NCBI RefSeq assembly: GCF_034702125.1
Contig: NC_085860.1
Coordinates: forward strand, 17,308,664 to 17,372,663
DNA from: Engraulis encrasicolus
Lineage: Eukaryota > Chordata > Actinopteri > Clupeiformes > Engraulidae
Reading direction: 5' to 3'
DNA: 64,000 nucleotides
The position numbers and the translations under genes were made by a program. The notes under the pieces are model-generated. The model made no database searches, had not been told where the DNA came from, and worked only from the letters and a program-made list of their open reading frames with translations. How positions within the stretch are numbered: position 1 is the stretch's first letter; each line of letters opens with the position of its first letter. This document shows, piece after piece, positions 32,474 to 43,846 of the stretch.

Positions 32474-34190
32474 AGGAACAGTCCATCCTTCTTTGATTTT
32501 CACATATTTGCATTATTTCCAAGCATTATTCATGAATGTGCATATCATTTTCTTCTCAGTTTTTTCAGTACTTATGTAGCATGGCGAGCGCTTGTGCCTT
32601 TAAGCGTGCTCCCCTGTATTTAATTGAAGGCCGTCAGCTGAGCCGATACGTACCAATTGCGTGGCTCTTAGTGTCTTTTAAAAACGCTTCACGCCTGTCA
32701 CTGTGAGGTAGCACATCTGTTGTTTGTCTGGTGGTCGTTTTGCTGGGTGTGTTGGTCGCTTGGGAGTCCGTGTCTGTAGAGAGGCACCTCCATGAAATAT
32801 GCCAGTTTACGTGGATGTGTGTCAGTCACTGCGACGTGGTCTCTGCATTTGAGGACGCGATCGAATTATCCCACTGGCATTGTGGCCACCTCCTGGTGTT
32901 CTGATGGTACCGTGCATGCGCCCTTGTGTGCCCTCCAGTTGCTGTTCTCCAGATACCAGTGCCTTACAGCCTGTGGTATGTCGCCACCCTTATTCTTCAT
33001 AATAATATATTCAGCAACTGTTCCCTTATGTCTTCCCTGTACTTTGTGTGCACAGGTAACCTGGTGATCCCTGGTGCCCGGGGGCTTCTAACGAGAGGTT
33101 GCTGTTTTGTTTGCTTTGAGCGTGTGTTCAGGAAACGATTGTGCGCCGAGCGCGCGCACGAAGGCTTGGGTAGCCTATGTGTGTGCTTGTGAGTTGGAGT
33201 GACTGAGTGTGTGCTCCAACGGAAAAGTTTATTTTCCTTTCTTTATATGATTTCTGTATGATGTTTTGCTGACGAGAAAGTGAGAGTTCTCAGTTGTTCG
33301 TGTATATTTGTCGTTCCTTTTGGTTTGTTTTGTCTGGGAATCACCCTAGTCCAATCCTGTTCCGGGACAACCCAACACCGTGATATTTGGCTTGCAGTGT
33401 ATTAGAGTAGGGTGCATTTGTGCCGCCAGTGTGATTCATTTCGTGGAAACAGTTTGCTGTGTTCGAACTCCTTTCTTCACAAAGCTGGTTGCTGTGTAAT
33501 TAACGTGGGTGGATTGCTGTGCCTATTTATTTGTAGATTCACGGGTAACGTCCATGGGATAGGCTGAACAGGTGTTTTAAACCTCAGAACTCACCATTCC
33601 TCTGTCTGTCCTCCACAAGTACTTTTAATGTCCATCATATTGCATTGTTGAACTTTTATGTGCATTGAGAATAAAAAAGAGAATTAATTGTTTTTCATAA
33701 CCTTGCCTCCGTTTTCCTTTACGAACCTGTGTGTCCTTGGTTGCTAGTGGTTCAACTAAATTTTCCAGTGGGGATTTGCCTCTCCCTGGTGGCGTAGTCG
33801 GTAATTACATTGAAAAAACTATTTCTAAAACCAAATTGACAAATATACACATCCACTCTGCTACACTTACATTTATTGGATCAGAATTTTTAGCATAGCT
33901 TAGCATAATCACTGGAAGTGAATGGAGGCGTTAGCATCATGATCACAGGACAGGATTAAATAGCTGTTTTGCACTCTGGTGAATTTTATATTAATTTTGA
34001 AGTACTTCATAAGTACATTTGATGATGTATTGTTTGCCCCCATAGACTTGCATTGCTACACCTAATTTGGTAAGTATACTGTTAACCTAGGCAATGGAAA
34101 ACACATACACGAAAATTATATGCACATTCATGAATAAAGCTGGGAAGTCACTGCAAATATGTGAAAATCAAAAAAGGGTGGACTGTTCCT
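32474..34190. mobile_element. TTAA-flanked MITE split by a solo LTR
   Basis: AGGAACAGTCCATCCTTCTT at 32474 and its mirror AAAAAAGGGTGGACTGTTCCT ending at 34190 (20 bases quoted at most) are flanked by TTAA (32470-32473, 34191-34194), the target of piggyBac- and Kolobok-type elements. Inverted similarity continues through TTTTCACATATTTGCA. About 420 bp remain without the LTR. Superfamily undecided. Confidence 0.7.
32575..33865 (+). mobile_element. Solo LTR of family A (1291 bp)
   Basis: Starts TGTAGCATGG and ends CTCTGCTACA (TGTAGCA/TGCTACA inverted ends), flanked by the 4-bp duplication CTTA (32571-32574, 33866-33869), as for Ty3/gypsy. An AATAAA lies at about 33671, followed by the CCTGTGTG, CTCTCCCTGGTGGCGTAGTC and CACTCTGCTACA blocks shared with the window-start LTR. 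No internal coding; the ORFs at 32792-33192 lie in LTR sequence. It interrupts the TTAA MITE and is younger. Confidence 0.85.
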
Positions 34191-34194
34191 TTAA

Positions 34195-35576
34195 TAAGAC
34201 CACCATTGAAATTCTGTACCGAACATTTCCTTATTTGTGGACAAACAAGTAATTAGCCAGAAATTAAGTAATTGTTAATTACACTTTGTATTTTGTGTTA
34301 CAATAACACGGGAAGAGTAAATAGCAATGTATGAAATGTTATGAAAGATATGTTGTTGAAATTCTGTATTGAATTAGTAATCCTTTCTGTGTATGTCTGA
34401 GCTGACACCACCAAAATTCGCCTAAACGTTACACATTTCTGCTTGAAAAACAGCTAGTTATGTAATTGTCTAAAATGTTTTTGGTACTTTGGCACAAGGA
34501 AACTTTGTCAACTTTGATGTGGTAGGCCTACCACCCAGAATTCTCTATGGTGAATCATAGTGCAGTTATGAAGCGGTCAAAAGCTTGTGGGCTATGGCTG
34601 CAGCGAAACCAACATTAAAGGGTTAATATCTGAAATTGGCATATCACCCACTCTTATCCTGATGGGTAAGTGTTGGGCAACTACAAACAGCAAAACCAAA
34701 CAACCCACTATGAGGTATAAAGCCACGTTTGGCAAAATGTTGGCCTTTTGTGTCTTAGACTTGGAAAACCAGGCTTTTGGGGTGAATGCCCCGCCCCCAA
34801 ACATGCATGACCCCACCCCCACTGATGTCCATACCTCACCTCCCGTTCTTGTACACATCCTACAATGTAAACAAACACAAAAATAAGTATGGTATAGGGT
34901 ATTTGGTCAGCATAACATGAATGGGAGCAGAAAACTGACTGTCCGGCATAAAAGGCTCAATATCTGGAAATGCTCAAGGTATGTCACCGGGCACCCTCTG
35001 GAATCTTAATAGGTACACCTTGGATAACAACAAACTGCAAGAAAAAAACTTTATCAGACGAAGGTGGGTTGGGGTGATATTTGGCTTTTGGCTGCCAGAC
35101 TAAAATAACATTCATGTAATGTAAATGGAGATTTGCTTGGAGACTTGTTGGTCTACTGTTGAATGAGAAGTGCTTAGGCTACTCTACTTCTACTTATTAT
35201 ATGGTGTGACGTCATCGGTCGAATGCTCCATTCATTTCAATGGGGCTCCCCAACGTTCGCACGTCTGATATTTGAGATAACGGACGGGTTGGTCTATATC
35301 AGACCGCTGTCAATGGCAACAAGACTTTTCACTGCTAAAGCGAATGTTTCATATCACTCCGCAGGGGGTCCGGTCTTTTGTCACTCTAAAATCAGCTGCT
35401 GTGATAGACAACACCTGTTGTCTAGGCTACCTGTTGCCTAGCGGTGTTCCACAACGGCACTGTTTTGTTTTGCGCAGCAACAATCTTTTGACATGAAAAA
35501 TTATAATAAACTTAACATTAAATAAAGAAATGTCCCCGCTATGTGTGAATCATTTAAGTATATCCATATAATAAGC
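34195..35576. other. Intergenic, no gene supported
   Basis: ORFs at 34587-34886 (plus) and 34592-34858 (minus) are mutual shadows without domains. Nothing else recognisable. Confidence 0.4.
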
Positions 35577-35728
35577 GGGTTAACGTTCGGCGAGTCGGTC
35601 GCTTTGTGGAATAGCAGCACTTCAGAGAGAACAAGACCACTCCGCTCCGCGTCGGGGTCTAAAGATTCTCTCTGTCGTGCTGCTATTCCACGGTAGCGAC
35701 CTTCTCGCCGAACGTTAACCCTTACTTA
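35577..35728. repeat. Foldback hairpin element, ~150 bp
   Basis: GGGTTAACGTTCGGCGAG at the left is mirrored by CTCGCCGAACGTTAACCC at the right. The arms continue through GTGGAATAGCAGCAC / GTGCTGCTATTCCAC and TTCTCTCTG-like sequence, leaving a loop of about 35 bases. No ORF. Confidence 0.8.
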
Positions 35729-36312
35729 ACGTCACGTTTACTGTGTCGATGTAACATGCACACCACTGAACAGAGGAGAAGCAGACCTTTCTAACTTTCT
35801 AACAGATAAAAGCAGGATAGAAAACGTGCATGAAACAAAAACAGTGAAGTTGATATTTATTTATTTTTACCACGTTTCCAACGTTAACTGCTTTGGGCGG
35901 AGACAATTTATTTGAAGCTACGTTGCATCTGGAGAGGTGTCTGGCCAGTGCGTAGGAACTGAGTTGGGAGAAGGATGTTTGATGGAAAGGGGGATGCAGG
36001 TAGAAGTTAGACCTAGATTTTGATAGGAAGGTGAGATGGGACAGCCATGTAATCGTACATAGAAATTAACAGTGAAGATTTGTAAAGCAAATATGGCGTC
36101 TACCCGCACATCTCCCGCCTTTCTGGTAACAAGAGCCAATGTGCCTGCTGAGCTGCGGTGCCAGTAATCCAATCATCTGGCTCCATCGGCGCACTCGAAA
36201 TGATGCGCATGCTCAGTTGTGAAAAACCGTTGCTCTCGTATCGTTACGGAACTACTGTGCCTGCGCTCTGTCAAAAAAAAAAAACATGAGAAAAGTGGCT
36301 TAAAAAGCTTTT

Positions 36313-36950
36313 GGTAACACTTTACTTAAAGCCAACATTATAAGCGCATTTATAACAAATTATAATGCACATTATAATTACTTACAACATAATATGACTA
36401 CACTCATAATGCTTCATGATGCTTTATATTAACAGTTATGAGTAACTATGAATCTATCTTATAATGCTTTATAAATCCAAGGGTGTCATGAGTGCTCATG
36501 ACTGGCTATAAACTACAGGCTGCCTGATGGGGCTTATAGCACATTATGAGTACCTATATACCCCTCTATGCACAGACCTGGATGATAAACTGTCATAAGG
36601 GCTCATATGATGCTATAATGTTCCATGTGAGATCATAAGTTGTCAATGTGTGCTCTAAGTAAAGTGAAGTTCATATGGATGCATCTATAATGCACTGTAT
36701 AATGCACATCTATAATGCATCATAATGTACTGTAAGCCCCATTAAGTAGCCTGTAGTTTATATCCAGTCACGAGTACTCATAACACCCTTGGATTTATAA
36801 AGCATTAGATTCATGGTTATTCATTACTATTAACATGAAACATCATGGGTGTCGTCGTAATGTGTTGTAAGTAATTATGATGTGCATTATAATTTGTTAT
36901 AAATGCGCTCATGATGCGCTATAGATATGGGCTTCATAGAAAGTGTTACC
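36313..36950. mobile_element. Foldback MITE, ends GGTAACACTTT
   Basis: 638-bp imperfect palindrome: GGTAACACTTTACTTAAAGC against AAGTGTTACC, with mirrored blocks such as TTATAACAAATTATAATGCA and TATAATTTGTTATAAATGCG, or CCAAGGGTGTCATGAG and CACGAGTACTCATAACACCC. Flanks share AGCTTT (36306-36311; 36952-36957), part of a possible 8-bp duplication. Confidence 0.75.
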
Positions 36951-37817
36951 CAGCTTTGTTTTGATTCGTATAACACAACCAAGCAGTCTTGTTTTTCACG
37001 GTGGTTTTAACCATATCGTTTTCACAACCGCTGGGTTCTTCCCCGTCCTATACTCAGTTTCCCCATTAATTTTTCCCATTGACTCTCAGATCTGGTCTAC
37101 ATAATCGCAAAATAGCACCCCGAAGGCGTCAACAAGATGGCCGCCATCTGTCCCGTCTCGATCTAAACCGTCTCTGGTAATATGCAGAAGTCCACATGTA
37201 ATTCCACACAGATGCCTGTGATCATTTAAGTAGGCTAGCATAGCAATAGTAATAGTAGTTGTATATTATCACATAGGCCCTTACTGTGATTCAATGTGCT
37301 AGACAGAAAAGACAGAGAAGAAAGTAGAATGTATTATAATGAGAAGGTGACTATGACCAAAGGCTTTGTAGGCCTACTTGATAGCCTACTGTTCTAATTT
37401 GGACAGCTGTTTCCAGAATTTAGCATTATAATGACTAATGCAATTTCACCGTGTCTGGATTTTGCCCTTGACACAACCAGTAGAGGAGACTCTGAAGTCA
37501 TCAGACATTTATTCATATGATACTGATCTAGCATAGGCCCTATCGACAATACATTTAGGGCCTAAGCCATAGTGACTGAGAGACATAAGTCTCTTTTCCA
37601 TTGGGTTCCGCGTTCCGGTGCGGGCTTTATAAATATTCATGAAACTTGACGGGGGGGTCGATGGTGCTGTCTCGCACGCATTTCCATACAACGGGGACTA
37701 GAACTGGGCCGGTATGATCAGCTGCTGCAACTAGCCGCGACAACACCGTGTTTTCACGCCATTGTGAATCTAAGCCCTAATCTAAACAATAGGACCTATA
37801 TAGGACTAAATATAACC
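36951..37817. other. Intergenic, no gene supported
   Basis: The only ORF (37509-37691 minus) is unsupported; no structure recognised. Confidence 0.4.
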
Positions 37818-38371
37818 AGCGATCTCCTTCTCTTAGACCCATAGACATGTGTTTGGGCTTGTTCGAAAGCTGTGAATCTTAGCTTTTCACAGGTTTTTAC
37901 GAAACGTTTTTTTGTTCTTTCAATCCAAAGTTATATAACTTTAAGCGGCCGCTGTTTCAAGTGAAAAAATAGCTTTTTCCAACCATTTTTTTTTTACCTC
38001 GTCATTTTGTTTTCGAACAGACAGCGATCTCCTTAACCTAGACCTACAGACATGTAGGGCTTGTTCGAAAGCTGAGATTCTTAGCTTTTTACAGGTTTTC
38101 ACGGAACGTTTGTATGTTCTTTCAATCCAAAGTTATATAACTTTAAGCGGCCGCTGTTTCAAGTGAAAAAATAGCGCTTTCCAACCATTTTTTTTTTTAC
38201 CTCGTCATTTTGTTTTCGAACAGACAGCGATCTCCTTAACCTAGACCTACATACATGTGTTAGGGCTTGTTAGAAGGCTGAGATTCTTAGCTTTTTACAG
38301 GTTTTTACGGCAGGTGTTTATGTTCTTTAAATCCAAAGTTATTTAACTTTAAGCGGTCGCCACTTCAAGTA
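37818..38371 (+). repeat. 204-bp tandem repeat, about 2.7 copies
   Basis: Units start at 37818, 38023 and 38226 with AGCGATCTCCTTAACCTAGA-like sequence. They share GGGCTTGTTCGAAAGCTGAG, ACTTTAAGCGGCCGCTGTTT and CCTCGTCATTTTGTTTTCGA. A diverged single copy lies at about 54020-54180. Confidence 0.88.
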
Positions 38372-39039
38372 AACAATGGCGTTGTTCTCCAGCCGGATAG
38401 AGAGGAAATATTTGTTCCCTCGAATAAACCAGTTGTCTTTTTCATTTGAAATTTTCATTTTTACATTTAATTTGATAACAGCAAATTCGCCATCCCTCTG
38501 CAGGTTCGTAGGCTATATGAAGATATGTGCAATGAAAAGGGCTACTTTAGTGTGCCCTATTTTGCATGGTGGTAAAAAAACGACTTCTCACAAGGAGGAG
38601 GCATGGAGCTTTTGAAATAGCGTGATTTTAAAATAATAGCCTAATAAGCTAATAATATAACTCCTTGGCCAAGGACTGGACTTAGGCTACTTTAAAGAAC
38701 ATGATAATTGCTTGAGCAAATTTTCTCTGTCTACTGTAAAAACTGCCGACAGAAAAGTTGATTTTTAAAGTGCGTGGGTGGGGATAGGTGTTTTCACATG
38801 CCGGTAAATCCTAACACAGGCAACATTTAGCCTAGTGGAACTCAGCTCCGCACGCCTCGAACCACGTCTTTCGCGATTCTATAATCGCCCCTGTTTGAGC
38901 CCTGTTTGAGCTGATGATGGGTGGAGTAAATGCAAAAAGAAAACGAAACCACGCCCCAGCAGCGCGCAGCCCCGTTCTAACAGGGCTAGTCGAAAAGGGA
39001 CTATAGATATTAGGCCTACCAGAAGAGTTCTAAACTCAT
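38372..39039. other. Intergenic, no gene supported
   Basis: The ORF at 38376-38615 begins at the edge of the tandem repeat and has no domain. GC-rich stretch at 38935-39000, nothing identified. Confidence 0.4.
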
Positions 39040-39240
39040 TCTAAATCTCACTGGTAGTGTATTGACCTAAGTACTGGAGTGATGTGATCTATTTTCTTTT
39101 TTTTTTATTAGAATTCTAGCCGCAGCATTTTGGATTATTACTAATAATAACAACAACAACAACAACAACAATAATAATAACTTGGCTTTATATAGCGCCT
39201 TTCAAGGAACCCAAGGTCGCTTTAGTTGCACCTGCCTGAG
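39040..39240 (+). repeat. Retroposon-type 3' tail with (AAC)n
   Basis: AAGTACTGGAGTGATGTGAT, then TTCTAGCCGCAGCATTTTGG, then an (AAT/AAC)n run at 39143-39180 and CTTTATATAGCGCCTTTCAA. This combination is common in dispersed fish LINE/retroposon tails. Family not assigned. Confidence 0.45.
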
Positions 39241-39482
39241 TGCCTTTTTTGGTAGGCTAGAGTACAGGTAATAAACACATGAATTGATTTCTCCATATCC
39301 TGTTTAGATACAGAAACTTTAATCTTGGCTACAGTATGTTCCTAAAATGGCAAAGTTGATTTTTGCTTTTGATGTGAGTATTGAAACTGAGATTACTGTC
39401 CAGCCCTGAGCACAAGGTAACAGATAAAATGATACGGGTCAGAGGCAGGATCACATGCAACACCAAATATGTGGTACAGATT

Positions 39483-39580
39483 CTAAGGGCCCAAGCACTG
39501 ACAGGGGCCCTTCACTTGAGGGGGTCTAAGCACTGAGAGGGGCCCTTTAGGGGCCCAACATTTCTGGCAGCGCCCCTGAT
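39483..39580 (+). repeat. GGGGCCC-rich short repeat
   Basis: GGCCCAAGCACTGACAGGGG is followed 40-50 bases on by a variant (CTAAGCACTGAGAGGGGCCC), then AGGGGCCCAACATTTCTGGC. Low complexity in design, non-coding. Confidence 0.5.
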
Positions 39581-39597
39581 GTGGTGTATTTACTTAA

Positions 39598-39934
39598 AAG
39601 GGACACTGTGTGAGATTTTTAGTTGTTCATTTCCAGAATTCATGCTGCCCATTCACTAATGTTACCTTTTTCATGAATACTTACCACCACCATCAAATTC
39701 TAAGTATTCATTATGACTGGAAAAGGGGGATCTTCTCCATGGTCCGCCATTTTGAATTTCCAGAAATAGCAATTTTTAGCTGCAAAAATGACTGTACTTG
39801 GGCCATAATACAAAATGTTAGTTTATTACTTAGTAAACTTTCATGAAAAGGTAAAATTTGGCAATAGGCGACACAGTTTCAATGAGCAGCATAGTTGCAG
39901 TACCTTTTTTGACCATTTCCTGCACAGTGTCCCT
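39598..39934. mobile_element. MITE, ends AGGGACACTGTG, TTAA flanks
   Basis: AAGGGACACTGTGTGAGA at the left mirrors TCCTGCACAGTGTCCCT at the right, with TTAA outside each end (39594-39597, 39935-39938). 337 bp; the ORF at 39610-39846 is not a gene. It abuts the Penelope-like fragment. Confidence 0.65.
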
Positions 39935-39939
39935 TTAAA

Positions 39940-40239
39940 TGCCCCTGTGATCTCTATTATGTAGGCAAGACAAAGCGGGAATTAAAAACTAGAATCTGCA
40001 AACACAAGAGTTCCATTAGTAATCATGATGAGAAGTCAGCGGTGGCCAGTCACTTCAATGCGTCAAAACATGAAGCGAGACAATTACAATACATGGGCAT
40101 TGAGGTGGTACAAACGCCACACAGGGGTGGAGACAGGGATAAGTTGTTACTACAGAGAGAAGCTTATTGAATCCATCAGCTCGACACACTTATTCCAAAA
40201 GGGATGAATGAGGAATTGGTTCTGAGTTGCTTTTTGTAA
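39940..40239 (+). pseudogene. Penelope-like element GIY-YIG endonuclease domain
   Basis: One 100-codon frame ending in TAA reads CPCDLYYVGKTKRELKTRIC, then KHKSSISNHDEKSAVASHFN and QYMGIEVVQTPHRGGDRDKL. It has the YYVGKT form of the GIY-YIG motif, the downstream Arg and a His-rich stretch, as in the C-terminal endonuclease of Penelope-like retroelements. An in-frame TGA replaces the expected Trp in REAY-IHQLDTL (about residue 77). Only this C-terminal domain is present; the reverse transcriptase is missing, consistent with 5' truncation. The 3' region continues to about 40660 with AATAAACAAAG. Confidence 0.8.
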
Positions 40240-40580
40240 GATGTTTTTGTAAATATTTAGGCTATGGGTAAAATAGTAGGCCTATGACTCTATGGGCTAT
40301 AGATTTTTTTGGTTATAAGAATGGCATTATGTAGCCTACTTCAAATAATTACCATTATGATGATGTTTTTGTTTTTCAATTATTCAAAAATGTTTATTTT
40401 ACTTTTATTTTACTTTTCCATTCTGGGATATTTGGTATCAGATTTTGTAACACATTGTGGTATGATTTCACTCCCCCTAGGGGAAGTAATATGTAACTTG
40501 GTTTGGGTGTCAATCATGGGGTCACAGGTGTACACCCTATTTTAGGGCACACCTACCACCTATGGGTGCAAACGCCATTA

Positions 40581-40620
40581 CACGCTGAAGAAGGGCTCTG
40601 CCCGAAACGTTCGTGGGCGA
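40581..40620 (+). ncRNA. Hammerhead-like core in the Penelope 3' tail (incomplete)
   Basis: CTGAAGA fits the CUGANGA consensus; GGGC-TCT-GCCC makes a perfect stem II, and GAAA follows at once. Penelope-like elements are known to carry minimal hammerhead ribozymes in their terminal repeats. A proper stem III with a UH cleavage site was not identified, so activity is doubtful. Confidence 0.35.
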
Positions 40621-40659
40621 ATAAACAAAGAAGAAATCTGAAGAGTGCTGTCCTTCGTT

Positions 40660-41463
40660 TTTTTCATACATTGAAATGATGACATCCGAGGTAGGGACGA
40701 GGCTCTCCACTTGCTGATTGCGTCATGATCTGTCATTGCGCATGATGGGGATTGTACGCGGGCGGCGGGCCTCTCAATCAGAGTGCGGTTGCGTTACCAC
40801 TCACCAGATGCTCACATTTCATATCCGATAAAGACTTCATTTCCAAAACATGATCGCATTTTCGACAATCCTTGATATGGACTTCCCCTGTACAAAGTGC
40901 ACTAGCGCAACGCCAGCTTTGATGAGCACGGCTGAAGTGAAACTAGGCAATATGCCGCTGATCTTCAGTGGTGGAACGGCGTCAGCCTCAAGTTCAAGCT
41001 GCCGTTAGTTGAAACTCTGCTTTTGCACATAAGCGTCGCCGAATTCAGCGCCAATGATGGCATGGTCCCCAGGTTCCTCAGTGTATAAGTGGAACATGTT
41101 ATCTCGAAGTGCCTCCTCCCCCTCCCTCTGATAGATCCAGTCGGCCCACCAGGTCCGCCCAGAGGAAGGGCGGAGTATGTATGTGTGTGTGGTTATATTA
41201 ACAAATGAAGATTGAAAGAGATTAGCACAACTTTTCCGTCTCTACAGGTAGGCTATACGCCATAAGGGTTCCGTGTGTCATTAAGGAAATTTGTTCCATT
41301 AAGTGGCGACGTGGAGAGCTTCTCTGAAGATTTTGCTGAACTACAGCCTTAAACAGGTGATGCATGGAAAACTTGTTTTTAATTGCATAGGTTAAGTGTT
41401 ACTAATGAGAAAATTGCAGTTAGTAATTATTGATGTTTGTTATGATTTATTATGGTTCAGTCC
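40660..41463. other. Intergenic, no gene supported
   Basis: No domain-bearing ORF. AGAGCTTCTCTGAAGATTTT and neighbouring sequence could be a non-coding exon context, but there is no support. Confidence 0.35.
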
Positions 41464-41720
41464 CAGTAAACAAAATGACGTTTAAAGGACGTCTTTTTTA
41501 GGTCATTTTTGGACGTATAATTTAGGTCATCTGAAGGTGCAGACTGTTACTCCAGACGACGTCTTTTTCGGACGTCTAATGGACGTCCATTTTTGACGTC
41601 TGTACTACGTCCATATTAGGGTCATCTCTAGTCCAAATAGGGTCTTAGAGGACATGTTTTTGACGTCATTTTGTAGGTGGTTTTATTGACGTCATTTTTG
41701 TGGACGTCTTTTTGACTTCA
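41464..41720 (+). mobile_element. CACTA-like terminus, left
   Basis: CAGTAAACAAAATGACGTTT begins a 250-bp zone dense in GACGTC, GGACGTC and AGGTCAT words. Its first bases resemble the reverse complement of the right terminus at 48700-48907 (CACTAAACATTGGACGTCGT). The canonical first triplet would be CAC; here it is CAG. Confidence 0.6.
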
Positions 41721-42351
41721 AATTATCTCTGTGAGTTGTCATTCAAACATAAAAGTGACAGCATTAAAAACCTTGAAACTTCTAGTTTTCAAAATATACA
41801 GACAATTATCACATGGAAAGTGACAGGGGGGGGTTTACTTTTATTTAGCAAACACTTTTGTTTACAAGGTTCAATCTTCAAAAGTCTTGACTACGTACCT
41901 CTGCAACGTTTTTTTTTTGTAGAGTTGTGTTTACATTCAATTAAAAAAAAAATTGTATTACATTAACTTTACTGTCATATTCTTTTTTGTTAGGCTTTTC
42001 AGAAGAGGGGGAGATAACAAATGTGATCTTTTTCAAGAATAATTAACACCACTGCGAATTTCATGAAGTATTGATGATTATGACTCCTACACTATCATCT
42101 CTTAACAACATTACCGGTGTATTACAAAACCCGAAAGTCTTGAAATTCTAAGTAGTGTTAAATATTCTTGAAAATAACATTCTTATGAAATAGGTTCCAA
42201 CATATTGGAAGAAAAGACATTGTACCTTGGGTTAAGAGACAGTTCATCTGAATGAAAACTCTGCATTACATCAATGGGTCTTACATCTGCCACATCATAT
42301 CATTTCACAATCGTCCAGTTTTACAACATATATATTTTTTAAAAATATGAT

Positions 42352-42729
42352 GGTAACACTTTATTTTAACATTACATCGCTTAGCACTAATACATACAAT
42401 GTTAACCCATTGATGCCTAAAGCACTTGCAGAAAAGGGTGCTGATGCCATACAAAACTCCAGGCGCCAGGGCCAATGTTGCACAACGCAACATCCAGCAT
42501 CAATGAGTTAATGCCTGTATAAGTAACTTGTAAGGCATGTACTAAGCGAAATCAGGTTATATTAGGTAATAAATCCCAAATAGTGCATGAACAAGGCATT
42601 TGCGAATACATGCCTAACGTATGTTTGATTTTGCTTAGTGCATGCCTTACAAGTTACTTATACAGCATACAGGCATTAACACTGTATGTATTAGAGCTAA
42701 TAGATGTAATGATAAAATAAAGTGTTGCC
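42352..42729. mobile_element. hAT-like MITE, ends GGTAACACTTTATTTTA
   Basis: GGTAACACTTTATTTTAACA at the left; reverse complement of the right end is GGCAACACTTTATTTTATCA. Flanking 8-mers AATATGAT and AAAATGAT match at seven of eight. The interior is palindromic around AAGGCATG/CATGCCTTACAAGTTACT. Confidence 0.7.
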
Positions 42730-43096
42730 AAAATGATAATCAAAATAATTCCCTGTAATAATCCTAACAAGCATGAACACAGATAAATTGCCATTAACTG
42801 GTAAATTATGGAGAATCGGTCCTTGAGAAGGGACACAAAATGCTCTTTCTTCAGGTGTTACTTGAAGCTGCATAGGCTGTCTGAATGTCAGTGGATTCAA
42901 AATTGAGTCATTGAAAGATACTCCCATTTCTGTTGTTGTGGACTGGTGGTGTCTACGTAGGTGGTGTCTACATAGTAAGTCCTTGTACACTTGAACAGCC
43001 ATCTTGGCTGCAAATTATCATCATATCCTGTGCATCTGACAAAGCGTGTACTTGACAAAGATGCCAAACTACTTTCTTGATGTCTGTAGTAACTAT

Positions 43097-43440
43097 TTAC
43101 ATTTTGGGCATAAACACATGTTGAGTGATCACTGGGCTGCTGGGAAGCTTTGAGAGAAGTTGTAGTGCCTTTGTTCGTTTGTTGGTTGAGATGGGAACGT
43201 CATAAACATATTCAAAGAAGGTGAAAACAGAGCTGAGCTGTGCTGGATATAACAAGTTGCAGACCCAGTAAAGCTTGAACAGCTTGTCAATTGTGCAAGT
43301 CAGGCCGTCTGCAACGGGAATGGTCACACGGTCATTCCTGGCGGTTATGACAGACTCTTCAGGTTCCCAATGCAGACCACTAGTGATTGGGTTGTGGATT
43401 CCATCTCAGTGTCAGTAGTGCAGTGAAGAGGGATGTGAAG
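43097..43440 (-). pseudogene. Unidentified 3'-terminal exon-like ORF
   Basis: A minus frame reads WEPEESVITARNDRVTIPVA, then LFKLYWVCNLLYPAQLSSVF, and ends at a stop at 43097. The composition (Leu/Phe/Tyr-rich, conserved-looking) recalls terminal domains of uncharacterised fish proteins that occur in many copies. It is not part of NFATC2IP as known in vertebrates. The upstream edge is unclear; a frame change lies near 43360. Confidence 0.4.
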
Positions 43441-43467
43441 TTGGTTCCAGACTGAGAAGAAGTAGAA

Positions 43468-43489
43468 GAGGAGGAGGAAGAAGAAGAAG

Positions 43490-43529
<40 letters not shown>
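43468..43529 (+). repeat. (GAA)n/(GA)n microsatellite
   Basis: GAGGAGGAAGAAGAAGAAGA passing into a perfect GA run; a minus ORF here is a by-product. Confidence 0.95.
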
Positions 43530-43530
<1 letters not shown>

Positions 43531-43846
43531 ATCAATAATACTTAATAGCAAGTTTTACTTAACTGATTGAAAGGTATGAAGCATACCAGTCAGTATAGCC
43601 GAATCAACTACACATACATTGATATCATGACATCTTCTTAGCTCTTCATTAAACTGAGTGAATTTAATTTCATTCATTTTTCATTTCATTATTTATATAT
43701 ACGTATGAAGAGTTTATTGCAAAACGGTGTATCTACCCTTTTTTTTTTTTGGCATTTTATTATTGAAAATGGCTGTCCAGAGGTCCTATCACCTATGTGT
43801 GAATTCTTGCCATTCAAATATTTTGAGAACATACTTTTTCAACTTA

